A stretch of 54,802 bases of DNA from Oscillospiraceae bacterium (GTDB taxonomy: Bacteria > Bacillota > Clostridia > Oscillospirales > Oscillospiraceae). The position numbers and the translations under genes were made by a program. Below are positions 25,259-33,372 of the stretch, in pieces; position 1 is the first letter of the stretch, and each line of letters begins with the position of its first letter. The DNA lies in the NCBI GenBank assembly GCA_017937195.1, contig JAGBEA010000026.1, positions 1-54,802 on the forward strand, written 5' to 3'. The notes beneath the pieces are model-generated. The model saw only the letters and a program-made list of their open reading frames with translations. It did no database searches and was not told where the DNA came from.

Positions 25259-26586
25259 CGTTTCTCTCCTTTTTTCACGAAGCTGTCATACAGCACGCGG
25301 ATAGTGTTGGCGTAGTCCTTGTTGTCCACGCCCACGATAATGTTCAGCTCCTCGGGACCCTGGGTGATCATACGGATGCTGATGCCGTTTTCGCCGAGGG
25401 TGGCGAAGATCTTACCGGAGGTACCGGCCTTGTACGCCATCTTACGGCCCACCGCCGCCACGATGGCGATGTTGTCGATGACGTGCAGCTTGTCGGGCTT
25501 GATCTCCTTTTGCAGCTCGCCCATCAGCTGATAGAGGCAGGGTGCCACCTTCTCCGTCACCACCACCAGCGACACGTGGTCGATGCCGGAGGGGATGTAC
25601 TCCACCGACACGTTGTATTTCTCCAGAATCTCCAGCATCTTGCGCAGGATGCCCACCTCGGAGGACATTCCGTTTTTGGTGATGGAGATCACCGAGAAGT
25701 TCTTGCGCCCCGCGATGCCGGTCAAAAAGCGCTGATCCAGCTCCTCCTGCTCATCGAATGCTTCGCGGATCATGGTGCCGGGGTGATCGGGCTGATTGGT
25801 GTTGCGGATATTCAGGGGGATATTCTTCTCCCGCACGGGGAAGATGGTGCCCTCGTGCAGCACCTGCGCGCCGATATAGCTCAGCTCCCGCAGCTCGGCA
25901 TAGGTGATCTTCTCGATGGGCTGGGGATTCTCCACGATGGTGGGATCGGCCATCAAAAAGCCGGACACATCGGTCCAGTTCTCATATACATCGGCATCCA
26001 GCGCCGCTGCCGCCAGCGCGCCGGTGATGTCGCTGCCGCCGCGACTAAAGGTCTTGATAGAGCCGTCGGGCATAGTGCCGTAGAAGCCGGGGATCACCAC
26101 GCAGCGGCCGGATGCGGCGCGCTGCAGCTTTTCATAGCTGACCTCCTGATCCACCGTGCCGTCCAGCTTGAACTTCAGCCACAGCTCCGCATCCAGAAAA
26201 TCAAAGCCCAGATAGTCTGCCATCAACCGTGCGGCGAAGTACTCACCGCGGGACACCAGCTCCTCCTGCGAGATGCCCTTGTCCAGCTTTTTACGCAGCG
26301 CGTCAAACTCGCTCTCCAAATCGGTAGCAAGACCCAGCTCATCGCGGATTTCCAGATAGCGGCTGCGGATCATCTCAAACACGCTGTCGCAGGCCACGCC
26401 GTACTGCACGTGTGCGTGACACAGATACAGCAGATCTGTGATCTTGTTGTCATTTTTGAACCGTTTGCCTGCCGCGGACACGATCACCACGCGGCGGGCG
26501 GGATCGGCATCCACGATGGCCTTTACTTTTGCAAACTGCACAGCGTCCGCCATCGACGAGCCGCCAAATTTGAGTACTTTCAACAT
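25255..26586 (-). CDS. lysC: Aspartate kinase
   Basis: A 443-residue enzyme that phosphorylates aspartate, the first step of the aspartate family. The kinase domain opens with VLKFGGSSMADA (residues 3-14), the family signature, followed by later segments such as SRGGSDITGA and DADVYENWTDVSGF. The C-terminal part (about 300-443) carries two ACT-type regulatory modules (SVISITKNGMSSEVG and IRMITQGPEELNIIVGV), so feedback by lysine or threonine is expected. An open frame extends 38 codons further upstream, but ATG 26586 has GGAGGGA just upstream and starts where the family does. It forms an operon with asd. Confidence 0.95.
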   Translation of the reverse strand: MLKVLKFGGSSMADAVQFAKVKAIVDADPARRVVIVSAAGKRFKNDNKITDLLYLCHAHVQYGVACDSVFEMIRSRYLEIRDELGLATDLESEFDALRKKLDKGISQEELVSRGEYFAARLMADYLGFDFLDAELWLKFKLDGTVDQEVSYEKLQRAASGRCVVIPGFYGTMPDGSIKTFSRGGSDITGALAAAALDADVYENWTDVSGFLMADPTIVENPQPIEKITYAELRELSYIGAQVLHEGTIFPVREKNIPLNIRNTNQPDHPGTMIREAFDEQEELDQRFLTGIAGRKNFSVISITKNGMSSEVGILRKMLEILEKYNVSVEYIPSGIDHVSLVVVTEKVAPCLYQLMGELQKEIKPDKLHVIDNIAIVAAVGRKMAYKAGTSGKIFATLGENGISIRMITQGPEELNIIVGVDNKDYANTIRVLYDSFVKKGEKR

Positions 26587-26719
26587 CTTTTTCTGTCCCT
26601 CCTGCGGCGTTTTCACGCCGTTTTCATCCGTGTTTTTCCCCTTTTTGCGGCGGCGGCGCGGGGATTTTCCGTTTTTCATCCGTCCGCCACAGAAAAACAC
26701 TTGATTTTTCTTTAGGGAC

Positions 26720-26748
26720 AGTGTATCATATTCTTATGCAAAATGCAA
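26720..26748 (-). promoter_or_regulatory. Probable promoter of lysC-asd
   Basis: On the minus strand TTGCAT (26743-26748) and TACACT (26720-26725) are 17 bases apart. The gap to thrC is too short for a lysine riboswitch, and no such structure was seen. Confidence 0.5.
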
Positions 26749-26770
26749 GAAAAAGAATGGAGCAAGTTGT

Positions 26771-28246
26771 ATGATGTATCAAAGCACACGTGACCACCGT
26801 CTCGCCGCCTCCTCCACCCGCGCGGTGCTGGACGGCATCGCACCGGATGGCGGGCTGTATATATTGGATGACCTTTCATCGCTGGAGTTTGACTGGCGGT
26901 CCGTGCTGGAAGAAGACACTATGGAGATGTCTGCCCGCATCCTCGCCGCGCTCCTGCCGGACTTCCCCGAGATGTCTGCGCTGGTGCGCCGCGGCTATGA
27001 GGGTAAATTTGAAACCGACGAGCTGACCCCCCTTGTGGGTGTGGGTGACCGCTATGTGCTGGAGCTGTTCCGCGGACCCACCAGCGCCTTCAAGGATGTG
27101 GCGCTGAGTCTGCTGCCTCGCCTCATCACCGCCGCACGGGATGCCGAGGGAATGACCGACGAGATCGTGATCCTCACCGCCACCTCCGGTGACACCGGCA
27201 AGGCGGCGCTGGAGGGCTTCCACGATGTAGCCGGCACGCGGATCATCGTCTTTTACCCCCACGGCGGCGTCAGCGCCGTGCAGCAGGCACAGATGACCAC
27301 CCAGCAGGGCAATAATGTGTGCGTGTGTGCCGTGCGCGGCAATTTTGACGATGCACAGACCGGCGTGAAGAACATCTTCGCCGCCTGCGCCGACCGCGAC
27401 TTGAACGGCGCGCAGCTGTCCTCCGCCAACTCCATCAATATCGGCCGCCTTGCCCCCCAGATCGTGTACTATTTCAAGGCCTACGCAGACCTCCTGCACA
27501 GCGGGCGGATCAAGCTGGGTCAGCCCGTCCACTATGTGGTTCCCACCGGCAACTTCGGTGACATTCTGGCAGGCTATTTTGCCAAGCTCCTTGGTCTGCC
27601 GGTGGGCAAGCTGGTCTGCGCCTCCAACGCCAACAATGTGCTGACCGACTTCATCGAGACCGGCGTGTACGATAAGCGCCGCCCCTTCCACAAGACCACC
27701 TCCCCCTCCATGGATATTCTGGTGTCCAGCAATCTGGAGCGGCTTTTGTACCTGCTGAGCGGCTGCGACAACGAATATGTGGCAAACTTGATGGCACAGC
27801 TGCGCGATAACGGCTGCTATCAGGTCAGCGATGCGCTGCTGCAGCGTCTGCGTGCCGACTTTGCCTGCGGCTGCTGCGACGATGCGGAGGCAGCCGAGGT
27901 GATCGCGCAGGTGTGGAAGGAGTCCTGCTACCTGATGGATCCCCACACCGCCGTGGCTTGGGCGGTGAGCCAGCGCTTTATGGAAAGCCGCAGCGACGAT
28001 GCCCCCGTGGTGGTGCTGTCCACCGCCTCGCCCTACAAGTTCCCCGCCGCCGTGCTGTCGGCGCTGGGCGAGACCCCCGATGAGGATGAGTTCGCCGTGA
28101 TGGACCGTCTCCACGAAGTCACCGGCGTGGCTGTCCCCAAGAATCTGGCCTCCCTGCGCGAGATGGAGGTGCGCCACACCGACGTCATCGACCGCGAGGA
28201 GATGCTGGAGTACGTATTGAGAAAGGTAGGGGAAAAGCAGTGGTAA
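26771..28246 (+). CDS. thrC: Threonine synthase
   Basis: A 491-residue PLP enzyme that turns O-phosphohomoserine into threonine. The PLP lysine is in GPTSAFKDVAL near residue 113, and phosphate-binding segments TATSGDTGKAAL and VPTGNFGDILAGYFAK are intact. Its length and the N-terminal opening (YQSTRDHRLAASSTRAVLDG) match the longer, class II-like bacterial form. It lies divergent to lysC-asd, and its end overlaps thrB by 7 bases, so both are translated together. Homoserine dehydrogenase (hom) is not within the window. Confidence 0.96.
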   Translation: MMYQSTRDHRLAASSTRAVLDGIAPDGGLYILDDLSSLEFDWRSVLEEDTMEMSARILAALLPDFPEMSALVRRGYEGKFETDELTPLVGVGDRYVLELFRGPTSAFKDVALSLLPRLITAARDAEGMTDEIVILTATSGDTGKAALEGFHDVAGTRIIVFYPHGGVSAVQQAQMTTQQGNNVCVCAVRGNFDDAQTGVKNIFAACADRDLNGAQLSSANSINIGRLAPQIVYYFKAYADLLHSGRIKLGQPVHYVVPTGNFGDILAGYFAKLLGLPVGKLVCASNANNVLTDFIETGVYDKRRPFHKTTSPSMDILVSSNLERLLYLLSGCDNEYVANLMAQLRDNGCYQVSDALLQRLRADFACGCCDDAEAAEVIAQVWKESCYLMDPHTAVAWAVSQRFMESRSDDAPVVVLSTASPYKFPAAVLSALGETPDEDEFAVMDRLHEVTGVAVPKNLASLREMEVRHTDVIDREEMLEYVLRKVGEKQW

Positions 28247-29121
28247 CTGTCCGCGTTCCTGCCACCACCGCCAACATCGGCCCCGGGTTTGACACCTTTG
28301 GCTGCGCGCTGGCGCTGTATAACACCTTCACCTTTGAGGAGATCCCCGCAGGTCTGCAGTTTGCAGGCTGTGAGGAGGCCTATTGCAACGAGGAGAATTT
28401 GGCTGTAGTCGCCTATCGCTGCGTGATGGACGCGCTGGGTCTGCCCATGACCGGTCTTTCCATTACCATGGAGACGCAGATCCCCATCTGCCGCGGTCTT
28501 GGCTCCTCCGCCTCGCTGATCGCCGCCGGTGCCGCCGCCGCCAACGCGCTGCACGGCAGCCCCTACACCAAGCTGCAGCTGCTGGGCATCTGCAACGAGA
28601 TCGAGGGTCATCCCGACAACCTTGCCCCCGCTTTGCTGGGCGGCTTGGTGGCCTCCTTTGTGGAGGACGGTCGCCCCGTGGCGGCGCAGTACGCCGTGCA
28701 TCCGTCGCTGCGCTTCACGGCGCTGTTCCCCGACTTTGAGCTATCCACTCATATGGCGCGCAGCGTGCTGCCGAAAGAAATCCCCTTTGCCGACGCGGTG
28801 TTCAATGTGTCCCGCACCGCGGTGCTGCTCAAGGCACTGGAGGAGGGTAACGAGGACCTGATTCGCACCTCCCTGCACGACCGGCTGCACCAGCCCTACC
28901 GCAGCCGTCTGATCCGCAGCTATGACGAGGTGCGGCAGCTGGCGCTCCAAAGCGGTGCCGTGGCCTTCTGCATCTCCGGCGCAGGTCCTACGCTGCTGTA
29001 TCTGTCCACCGATGAGGCGGTGGATCTGGCGGTAGCGGCGCAGCTGCATCAGCTGGAGGACAACTGGACGCTGCTGAGCCTGCCCATCGACCACGATGGC
29101 ACGCAGGTAACAATGGCGTGA
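28240..29121 (+). CDS. thrB: Homoserine kinase
   Basis: A 293-residue GHMP kinase that phosphorylates homoserine. The start is a GTG overlapping the thrC end. The opening VRVPATTANIGPGFDTFGCA and the ATP loop CRGLGSSASLIAAGA (near residue 88) are diagnostic; the third GHMP motif is AFCISGAGPTLLYLS near residue 245. Length is typical. With thrC it forms the threonine branch; substrates come from asd on the facing operon through a homoserine dehydrogenase encoded elsewhere. Confidence 0.96.
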   Translation: MVTVRVPATTANIGPGFDTFGCALALYNTFTFEEIPAGLQFAGCEEAYCNEENLAVVAYRCVMDALGLPMTGLSITMETQIPICRGLGSSASLIAAGAAAANALHGSPYTKLQLLGICNEIEGHPDNLAPALLGGLVASFVEDGRPVAAQYAVHPSLRFTALFPDFELSTHMARSVLPKEIPFADAVFNVSRTAVLLKALEEGNEDLIRTSLHDRLHQPYRSRLIRSYDEVRQLALQSGAVAFCISGAGPTLLYLSTDEAVDLAVAAQLHQLEDNWTLLSLPIDHDGTQVTMA

Positions 29122-29134
29122 CCCCATATACAGC

Positions 29135-29165
29135 AAAGACCGTGCATCACGCGATGCACGGTCTT
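29135..29165. terminator. Bidirectional terminator, thrB and membrane-protein gene
   Basis: AAGACCGTGCATC pairs with GATGCACGGTCTT around ACGC, between two converging genes. Confidence 0.9.
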
Positions 29166-29172
29166 ATTTCCT

Positions 29173-29625
29173 TTATTCTCCGGTATATTTCCGCAGCAGC
29201 CGGTTGAAGATCACCACACCGGCAATCAGCTGCAGCGCCAGAAATCCACCCAGATACAGCACCACAGTGCGGCTTCCCTCCACCAGTTCCAGACTCCCCA
29301 GCACCGAGAACACCAGCATAGAGAGCGCAACGACCTTCACCTGCAGCCCATAGAGATAGCGAGCTGCCTTGCCGCGCAGCATCTCTTTCAGCTCGTCTTT
29401 CTGCTCGATCCGCTCCTGCGCCTGCTTTTCTGCATACTGCTGTGCGTGTTCCGGTGTGCGGCGGTAGATGCATTGCCCCAGCATCAGCACCCCCGGACAG
29501 ATCCCTGCACCGGCCAGGCCAAAGAGGATGCCGTCCAGCTTCGTCTCTGTCAGCACACCCAGCGCCAAGCAGACACCACCCACCAGCAGATAGCACAACG
29601 CCGCCGTCAAATTACTTCTCTTCAT
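29173..29625 (-). CDS. Small membrane protein paired with an XRE regulator
   Basis: A 150-residue protein with four hydrophobic segments: two at the N-terminus (LTAALCYLLVGGVCLALGVL; DGILFGLAGAGICPGVLMLG) and two at the C-terminus (VVALSMLVFSVLGSL; VVLYLGGFLALQLIAGVVIF). Between them is a charged cytoplasmic stretch (AEKQAQERIEQKDELKEML). No family was recognised with confidence. The start at ATG 29625 follows AGGGGGAGCGG and overlaps the regulator gene by 14 bases, so the two are translated as a unit. Such XRE/membrane pairs are common in Firmicutes and usually involve envelope stress or small-molecule signals; the role here is unknown. Confidence 0.7.
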   Translation of the reverse strand: MKRSNLTAALCYLLVGGVCLALGVLTETKLDGILFGLAGAGICPGVLMLGQCIYRRTPEHAQQYAEKQAQERIEQKDELKEMLRGKAARYLYGLQVKVVALSMLVFSVLGSLELVEGSRTVVLYLGGFLALQLIAGVVIFNRLLRKYTGE

Positions 29626-29827
29626 AGACCGCTCCCCCTTCATAGATGAAGATCTCCTCGATAGTCTTTCCAAAAAACGCCGCAATGGCAAAGGCCAGTT
29701 CCAGCGAGGGATTGTACTTCCCCGTCTCAATGGCGCTGACAGTCTGCCGCGACACCTGCAGCGCGCGGGCAAAAGCTTCTTGATTCAGTCCTCGCTCCTT
29801 GCGCAGCGTTTCCACCCTGTTTTCCAT
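29612..29827 (-). CDS. XRE-family regulator (short)
   Basis: A 71-residue protein that is nearly all helix-turn-helix: VETLRKERGLNQEAFARALQ then VSRQTVSAIETGKYNPSLEL and the closing FFGKTIEEIF. It matches the YozG/PatA-like short regulators. A start six codons further upstream is open but ATG 29827 gives the family's usual start (MENRVETLRK). The operator repeats in its promoter at 29839-29857 and 29887-29905 indicate autorepression. It is transcribed with the membrane protein gene. Confidence 0.88.
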   Translation of the reverse strand: MENRVETLRKERGLNQEAFARALQVSRQTVSAIETGKYNPSLELAFAIAAFFGKTIEEIFIYEGGAVYEEK

Positions 29828-29838
29828 ATTCCGCCCCC

Positions 29839-29905
29839 TTGTCAAGTTTCCTTTACAATCCCAAGTATACTACGCAAACAAGTTTCTTGTCAAGCTTCCT
29901 TTACA
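29839..29905 (-). promoter_or_regulatory. Autoregulated promoter with two 19-base operator repeats
   Basis: On the minus strand TTGACA (29888-29893) and TATACT (29864-29869) are 18 bases apart. The word TGTAAAGGAAGCTTGACAA (29887-29905) covers the -35 box, and TGTAAAGGAAACTTGACAA (29839-29857) covers the start of the transcript. They differ in one base and are 48 bases apart. Confidence 0.85.
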
Positions 29906-29935
29906 TTTTTACGAAAATAATTGATGGATAATCCC

Positions 29936-29965
29936 TTGACCGCCCTTCTGCCGCCGTGCTATACT
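29936..29965 (+). promoter_or_regulatory. Promoter of the YczE-type gene
   Basis: TTGACC (29936-29941) and TATACT (29960-29965) are 18 bases apart; AAGGAGCG at 30001-30008 is the ribosome site for ATG 30014. Confidence 0.72.
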
Positions 29966-30013
29966 GATTTCCGGCAAAATCTGCCTATTTTCCACGATAA
30001 AAGGAGCGATAGT

Positions 30014-30670
30014 ATGCTTCGTGAATATACCAAACGCTTTACGGTGTGCATTTCCGGTCTGGCGCTGTATGGCTTCGGCAATCTTTTCTGCATCAAGGCA
30101 GGCGATGTGGGCACCAACGCGTGGAACACGCTGGCGCTGGGCATCGCAGACTCCACCGGCTTCAGCTTCGGCACCGCCACCTTCTTGGTGGGCTTCAGCA
30201 TCTTGCTGCTGGACCTCATCGGGCGTGGCAAGCTGGGCTTCGGCACCTTCCTCAACGCGCTGCTGATCCCCGTTTTTTCCGACTTCTTCCTCGCTCTCGG
30301 CGCGTGGATCCCCACCTGCACCAACAAGGTGCTGGGCGTTGTGATCACGCTGGGCGCGCAGCTGGTGCTGTCCTTTGCCACCATCCTCTATATGAAAGGC
30401 CGTCTGGGCTGCGGGCCGCGTGACACCATGATGGTCATCGTGGGGCGCAAGCTGCCCAAGATCCCCATCGGCGTGGCGAAATTCATTGTGGAGAGCGTGG
30501 CGCTGGCGGTTGGCATCCTGCTGGGCGCACCCTTTGGTCTTGGCACGCTGCTGATTATGGTGCTGCAGGCGGGTATGTTCCAGCTGGCGTGTACCATCCT
30601 GCGCTATGAGCCACGGGACATCGTCCACGAGGACGTGGCGGATACCCTCCGCCGCTGGAGCGGGAAATAA
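30014..30670 (+). CDS. YczE/YitT-type membrane protein
   Basis: A 218-residue membrane protein of the YczE/YyaS/YitT group. Five hydrophobic segments are seen: residues about 10-28, 46-66, 75-97, 105-127 and 160-180. Family hallmarks are ALYGFGNLFCIKAGDVGTNAW at the start of the first helix and GCGPRDTMMVIVGRK in the middle. The function of the family is not established; members are found near regulators and antibiotic genes. An in-frame start upstream would precede the promoter, so ATG 30014 with AAGGAGCG is used. Confidence 0.82.
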   Translation: MLREYTKRFTVCISGLALYGFGNLFCIKAGDVGTNAWNTLALGIADSTGFSFGTATFLVGFSILLLDLIGRGKLGFGTFLNALLIPVFSDFFLALGAWIPTCTNKVLGVVITLGAQLVLSFATILYMKGRLGCGPRDTMMVIVGRKLPKIPIGVAKFIVESVALAVGILLGAPFGLGTLLIMVLQAGMFQLACTILRYEPRDIVHEDVADTLRRWSGK

Positions 30671-30676
30671 GGGAAT

Positions 30677-30712
30677 AAAAAAACCGCCGTGCTACATCGC
30701 ACGGCGGTTTTG
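30677..30712. terminator. Bidirectional terminator
   Basis: AAACCGCCGTGC pairs with GCACGGCGGTTTT around TACATC, between convergent genes. Confidence 0.9.
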
Positions 30713-30715
30713 TTG

Positions 30716-31339
30716 TCAACGAATGAAATTGGTGCGCGGTTTCTCCTCCTGCTCCGGCAGGGGGATGCCGGCAGCATTACCGGCAGCAAGGCAGCGCAGC
30801 AGATACGCCATATTCCGCGCCAGCACGCGCATGGTGCAAAGCCCCTCCTCGTCCTGCTGCAGCTCCTGCGGCGTCATTCCGTGCACCATATTCCAGTAGC
30901 ACGAGCCCACCTGCAGCATCTGGCTGATGGCAAAATACTTGTTGATCTGATCCAGCGCCGCCGTTGTGCCGCCGCGCCGCGCCACAGCCACTGCCGCAGC
31001 CGGCTTGAGGCGGAAGGTCTCCCCCGAATCGGAGAAGAACAGACGGTCCATAAAGGAGGTCAGGCTGCCGCTGGCGGCGGCGTAGTGAACGGGTGAGCCA
31101 AAAATAAATCCATCGGCGTTCTTCGCCTTTGCGCGGAACTGGTTCACCGCGTCATCCATGACGCACTCCCCCGTTTCGGCACAGCTGCGGCAGGCGATGC
31201 AGCCGCTGATGGCCTTGCGCCCCAGCCAGAAAATCTCCGTTTCCACGCCCTGCCGCTGCAGCTCACACACGATCTCCTGCAGCGCCGCGTTGGTGCAGCC
31301 GTCCTTGTTGGGGCTGCCGTTGACCAGCAATACCTTCAT
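30716..31339 (-). CDS. Flavodoxin-like NAD(P)H:FMN reductase
   Basis: A 207-residue cytoplasmic flavoprotein. The FMN-phosphate loop NGSPNKDGCTNAAL is at residues 7-20, and a cysteine cluster CIACRSCAETGEC (about residues 47-59) resembles the iron-sulfur flavoprotein type, while FGSPVHYAAASG fits the flavin-ring loop. These proteins reduce FMN and pass electrons, often in anaerobes. The C-terminal 40 residues include an Arg/Cys-rich helix. It has its own ribosome site (GAAAGAGGAAC upstream) and its 3' end faces a convergent gene with a shared terminator. Confidence 0.85.
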   Translation of the reverse strand: MKVLLVNGSPNKDGCTNAALQEIVCELQRQGVETEIFWLGRKAISGCIACRSCAETGECVMDDAVNQFRAKAKNADGFIFGSPVHYAAASGSLTSFMDRLFFSDSGETFRLKPAAAVAVARRGGTTAALDQINKYFAISQMLQVGSCYWNMVHGMTPQELQQDEEGLCTMRVLARNMAYLLRCLAAGNAAGIPLPEQEEKPRTNFIR

Positions 31340-31378
31340 CTGTTCCTCTTTCTGTCCTTTCGGACGAATCCATTACAC

Positions 31379-31894
31379 TCAAAAGTTCCACAATACGCGG
31401 CAGTTTAACTCATTTTGAAGTTTGTCTTTCAATAAAAAGTAACAGCTTGCCCTGCTCTCAACTACCAGTTTTCGAGTTTCCGTCCAAATGATCAGCCTCT
31501 CTGCACTGCTGTTATCCTTATACTCGCACCGGACAGATACGATCTCTTCCATTCGGAACTGATAGGTGTTTCCAAGAACTCCGCGCACGGAAAGTTTTTC
31601 GCCTTCCACGCTCGCTTGCCAAACGAAACCCATCAGCACCAGTACCGCACCCAGCCAAACACCGGCAAGCGGTATCAGCAAAACATAATAGGCTCGGTCG
31701 AGATTCCGTGCGGCAACGACGAAAAGAATCAACCATACCATAATATCCAACAAGCCGATCACACCAATGTACTTCGGATAGCGGATAGTAAAACAGTCTC
31801 CGACCGGTTTGAACTCCTGTTGCGTTTTGGGGACAAGCGCCGCAAATCCTGCGTATACAAGTGGGAACACCACCGCAAAAATAAGCCCCTTCAT
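31379..31894 (-). CDS. Membrane protein with PH-like C-terminal part
   Basis: A 171-residue protein. Three hydrophobic segments are seen: residues 1-22 (GLIFAVVFPLVYAGFAALVP), about 44-64 (IGVIGLLDIMVWLILFVVAA) and 70-95 (VLLIPLAGVWLGAVLVLMGF). Residues about 100-171 are beta-rich with alternating hydrophobics (YQFRMEEIVSVRCEYKDNS; LIIWTETRKLVVES), like bacterial PH (DUF6560-type) domains. A GTG two codons upstream is an alternative start; ATG 31894 fits the GAGGG ribosome site. It is less GC-rich than its neighbours. Function is unknown. Confidence 0.6.
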   Translation of the reverse strand: MKGLIFAVVFPLVYAGFAALVPKTQQEFKPVGDCFTIRYPKYIGVIGLLDIMVWLILFVVAARNLDRAYYVLLIPLAGVWLGAVLVLMGFVWQASVEGEKLSVRGVLGNTYQFRMEEIVSVRCEYKDNSSAERLIIWTETRKLVVESRASCYFLLKDKLQNELNCRVLWNF

Positions 31895-31906
31895 ACCCAC
31901 GCGCCC

Positions 31907-32680
31907 TCACTTCAGCTTCTGCTGATTCATCCACACGCTCATCACCAGACTGTGGGGTAAAACCTTGGTCAGCAGCGACTGACCGCGGGCGATGAAGCCA
32001 AAGCGGCTCACATCGCGGCCACGCTTGGCGTCACGCCACGCGCGGTAGACGATCTGATCCGGCTCATACATCGCCGCGTACTTCTTCACCACCGGCTCCT
32101 CGTCGCTGTTGATGGCGCGGTCAAAGAACTCGGTTTTCGTCCAGAAGGGGCATACCGCCGTCACACCGATGCCGCGGCTCTTCAGCTCGCGGTTCAGCGC
32201 GCGGCTGTAGCGCAGCACGAAGGCCTTGGTGGCGGCGTAGACATTGATGTAGGGGATGGGCTGATCGGCCGCCACGGAGGCGATGTTGATGATGCGCCCA
32301 CCCTCGCCCATATAGGGGACGGTCAGCTGGCACATAGCCATCAGCGCCTGACAGTTGAGATCCACCATATTCAGATTCACGCTCAAGGGGGTATCCATGG
32401 CGGCGCAGAACTTGCCAAAGCCGCTGGCGTTGACCAGCAGCGCCACCTGCGGCTGCTCCTCTTTCAAAAGGGCATCGTAGGCGTCAAAGCTGCTGCGGTC
32501 GGTGAGGTCCAGCGCGATGGGGCGCACGGGGAACTCCACGCTCTCTTTCAGCTCCTCCAGACGGTCGGCGCGGCGGGCGATGGCCCACACCTCGTCAAAG
32601 CTGCCCCACTCCCGCAGTGTTTCGGCAAAGCGTCTGCCCATACCGCTGGACGCACCGGTGATCACGGCGATTTTCTTCAT
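31907..32680 (-). CDS. Short-chain dehydrogenase/reductase
   Basis: A 257-residue NAD(P)-dependent oxidoreductase of the classical SDR type. The cofactor loop TGASSGMGRRFA (residues 8-19) and Asp in ALDLTDR are present; the catalytic Tyr and Lys are in YAATK, preceded by the serine in NIASVA. Family length is normal, with a C-terminal extension rich in Arg (KRGRDVSRFGFIARGQ) found in some acyl-type reductases. The substrate is not known. It lies 12 bases ahead of the PH-like gene, read in the same direction. Confidence 0.9.
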   Translation of the reverse strand: MKKIAVITGASSGMGRRFAETLREWGSFDEVWAIARRADRLEELKESVEFPVRPIALDLTDRSSFDAYDALLKEEQPQVALLVNASGFGKFCAAMDTPLSVNLNMVDLNCQALMAMCQLTVPYMGEGGRIINIASVAADQPIPYINVYAATKAFVLRYSRALNRELKSRGIGVTAVCPFWTKTEFFDRAINSDEEPVVKKYAAMYEPDQIVYRAWRDAKRGRDVSRFGFIARGQSLLTKVLPHSLVMSVWMNQQKLK

Positions 32681-32812
32681 AATAAGTCACCTCTCCTCAG
32701 TTTTCTTCATCTTACCACGCGCCGCCCCAAAGCGCAAGAAAAAGCCGCAGCGCAAACGGCTCGGCGCATAAAAGAGCTTCCCTCCCCACCGCTTTGCCTG
32801 CCGTGACCGTTC

Positions 32813-32841
32813 TTGCTTTTCCCCATTTCCCGTGATACGAT
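32813..32841 (+). promoter_or_regulatory. Promoter of the GNAT gene
   Basis: TTGCTT (32813-32818) and TACGAT (32836-32841) are 17 bases apart; ACGGAGGTA precedes ATG 32886. Confidence 0.6.
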
Positions 32842-32885
32842 ATGACCAAACGAAGCGATAAACTCGAATTTGACGGAGGTATATT

Positions 32886-33299
32886 ATGCTAAAATATAAC
32901 AATGAACTGTCTGCGAAAGAATATTGTGAGTTGCGTTCTGCCGTTAATTGGCAACCACTCATTGAAGAGCAGGCACAATCTGGCCTAAATAACTCCGATT
33001 TTATTATTGTTTGTCGAGATGATGATAATATAGTTGGCTGTGCTCGAATCTTTTGGGATAAAGGATATATTGCATACTTGGCTGATGTAATGGTGAAACC
33101 AGCGTATCAAAAACAGGGAATAGGGAAAAAACTTGTAAGCGAATGTATTGCATATATAGATAAGCAACTAAAAGATGGCTGGCGTATTAAAATCGTAATT
33201 GTATCAGCAAAAGGAAAAGAACAATTTTACGAGAAATTCGGCTTTGAACTGCGTCCAAATGAGCGTGATGGAGCAGGCATGCAAGTGTGGAGAGTTTGA
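32886..33299 (+). CDS. GNAT-family N-acetyltransferase, AT-rich insert
   Basis: A 137-residue enzyme that transfers an acetyl group from acetyl-CoA. The CoA-binding loop VKPAYQKQGIGKKLVSECI (about residues 70-90) and the final EKFGFELRP are diagnostic. Its AT-rich codon use (AAA, ATA, TAT, GAT) stands out sharply against neighbours that favour GCC, CTG and GTG, so it probably arrived recently by transfer. The substrate cannot be told. Confidence 0.9.
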   Translation: MLKYNNELSAKEYCELRSAVNWQPLIEEQAQSGLNNSDFIIVCRDDDNIVGCARIFWDKGYIAYLADVMVKPAYQKQGIGKKLVSECIAYIDKQLKDGWRIKIVIVSAKGKEQFYEKFGFELRPNERDGAGMQVWRV

Positions 33300-33340
33300 C
33301 CAATTCCAATTTGTCCAACAGATGCAATCAGCATAACTTA

Positions 33341-33369
33341 AAAAAGCCGCTCCGAACGGAGCGGCTTTC
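33341..33369. terminator. Bidirectional terminator, GNAT and glyA
   Basis: AAAAGCCGCTCC pairs with GGAGCGGCTTT around GAAC, between convergent genes. Confidence 0.9.
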
Positions 33370-33372
33370 GTC

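Noticed and set aside
26587-26770. Lysine riboswitch or T-box before lysC
   Set aside because: The gap of 184 bases is too short for an L-box, and no T-box sequence or terminator-antiterminator pair was seen.
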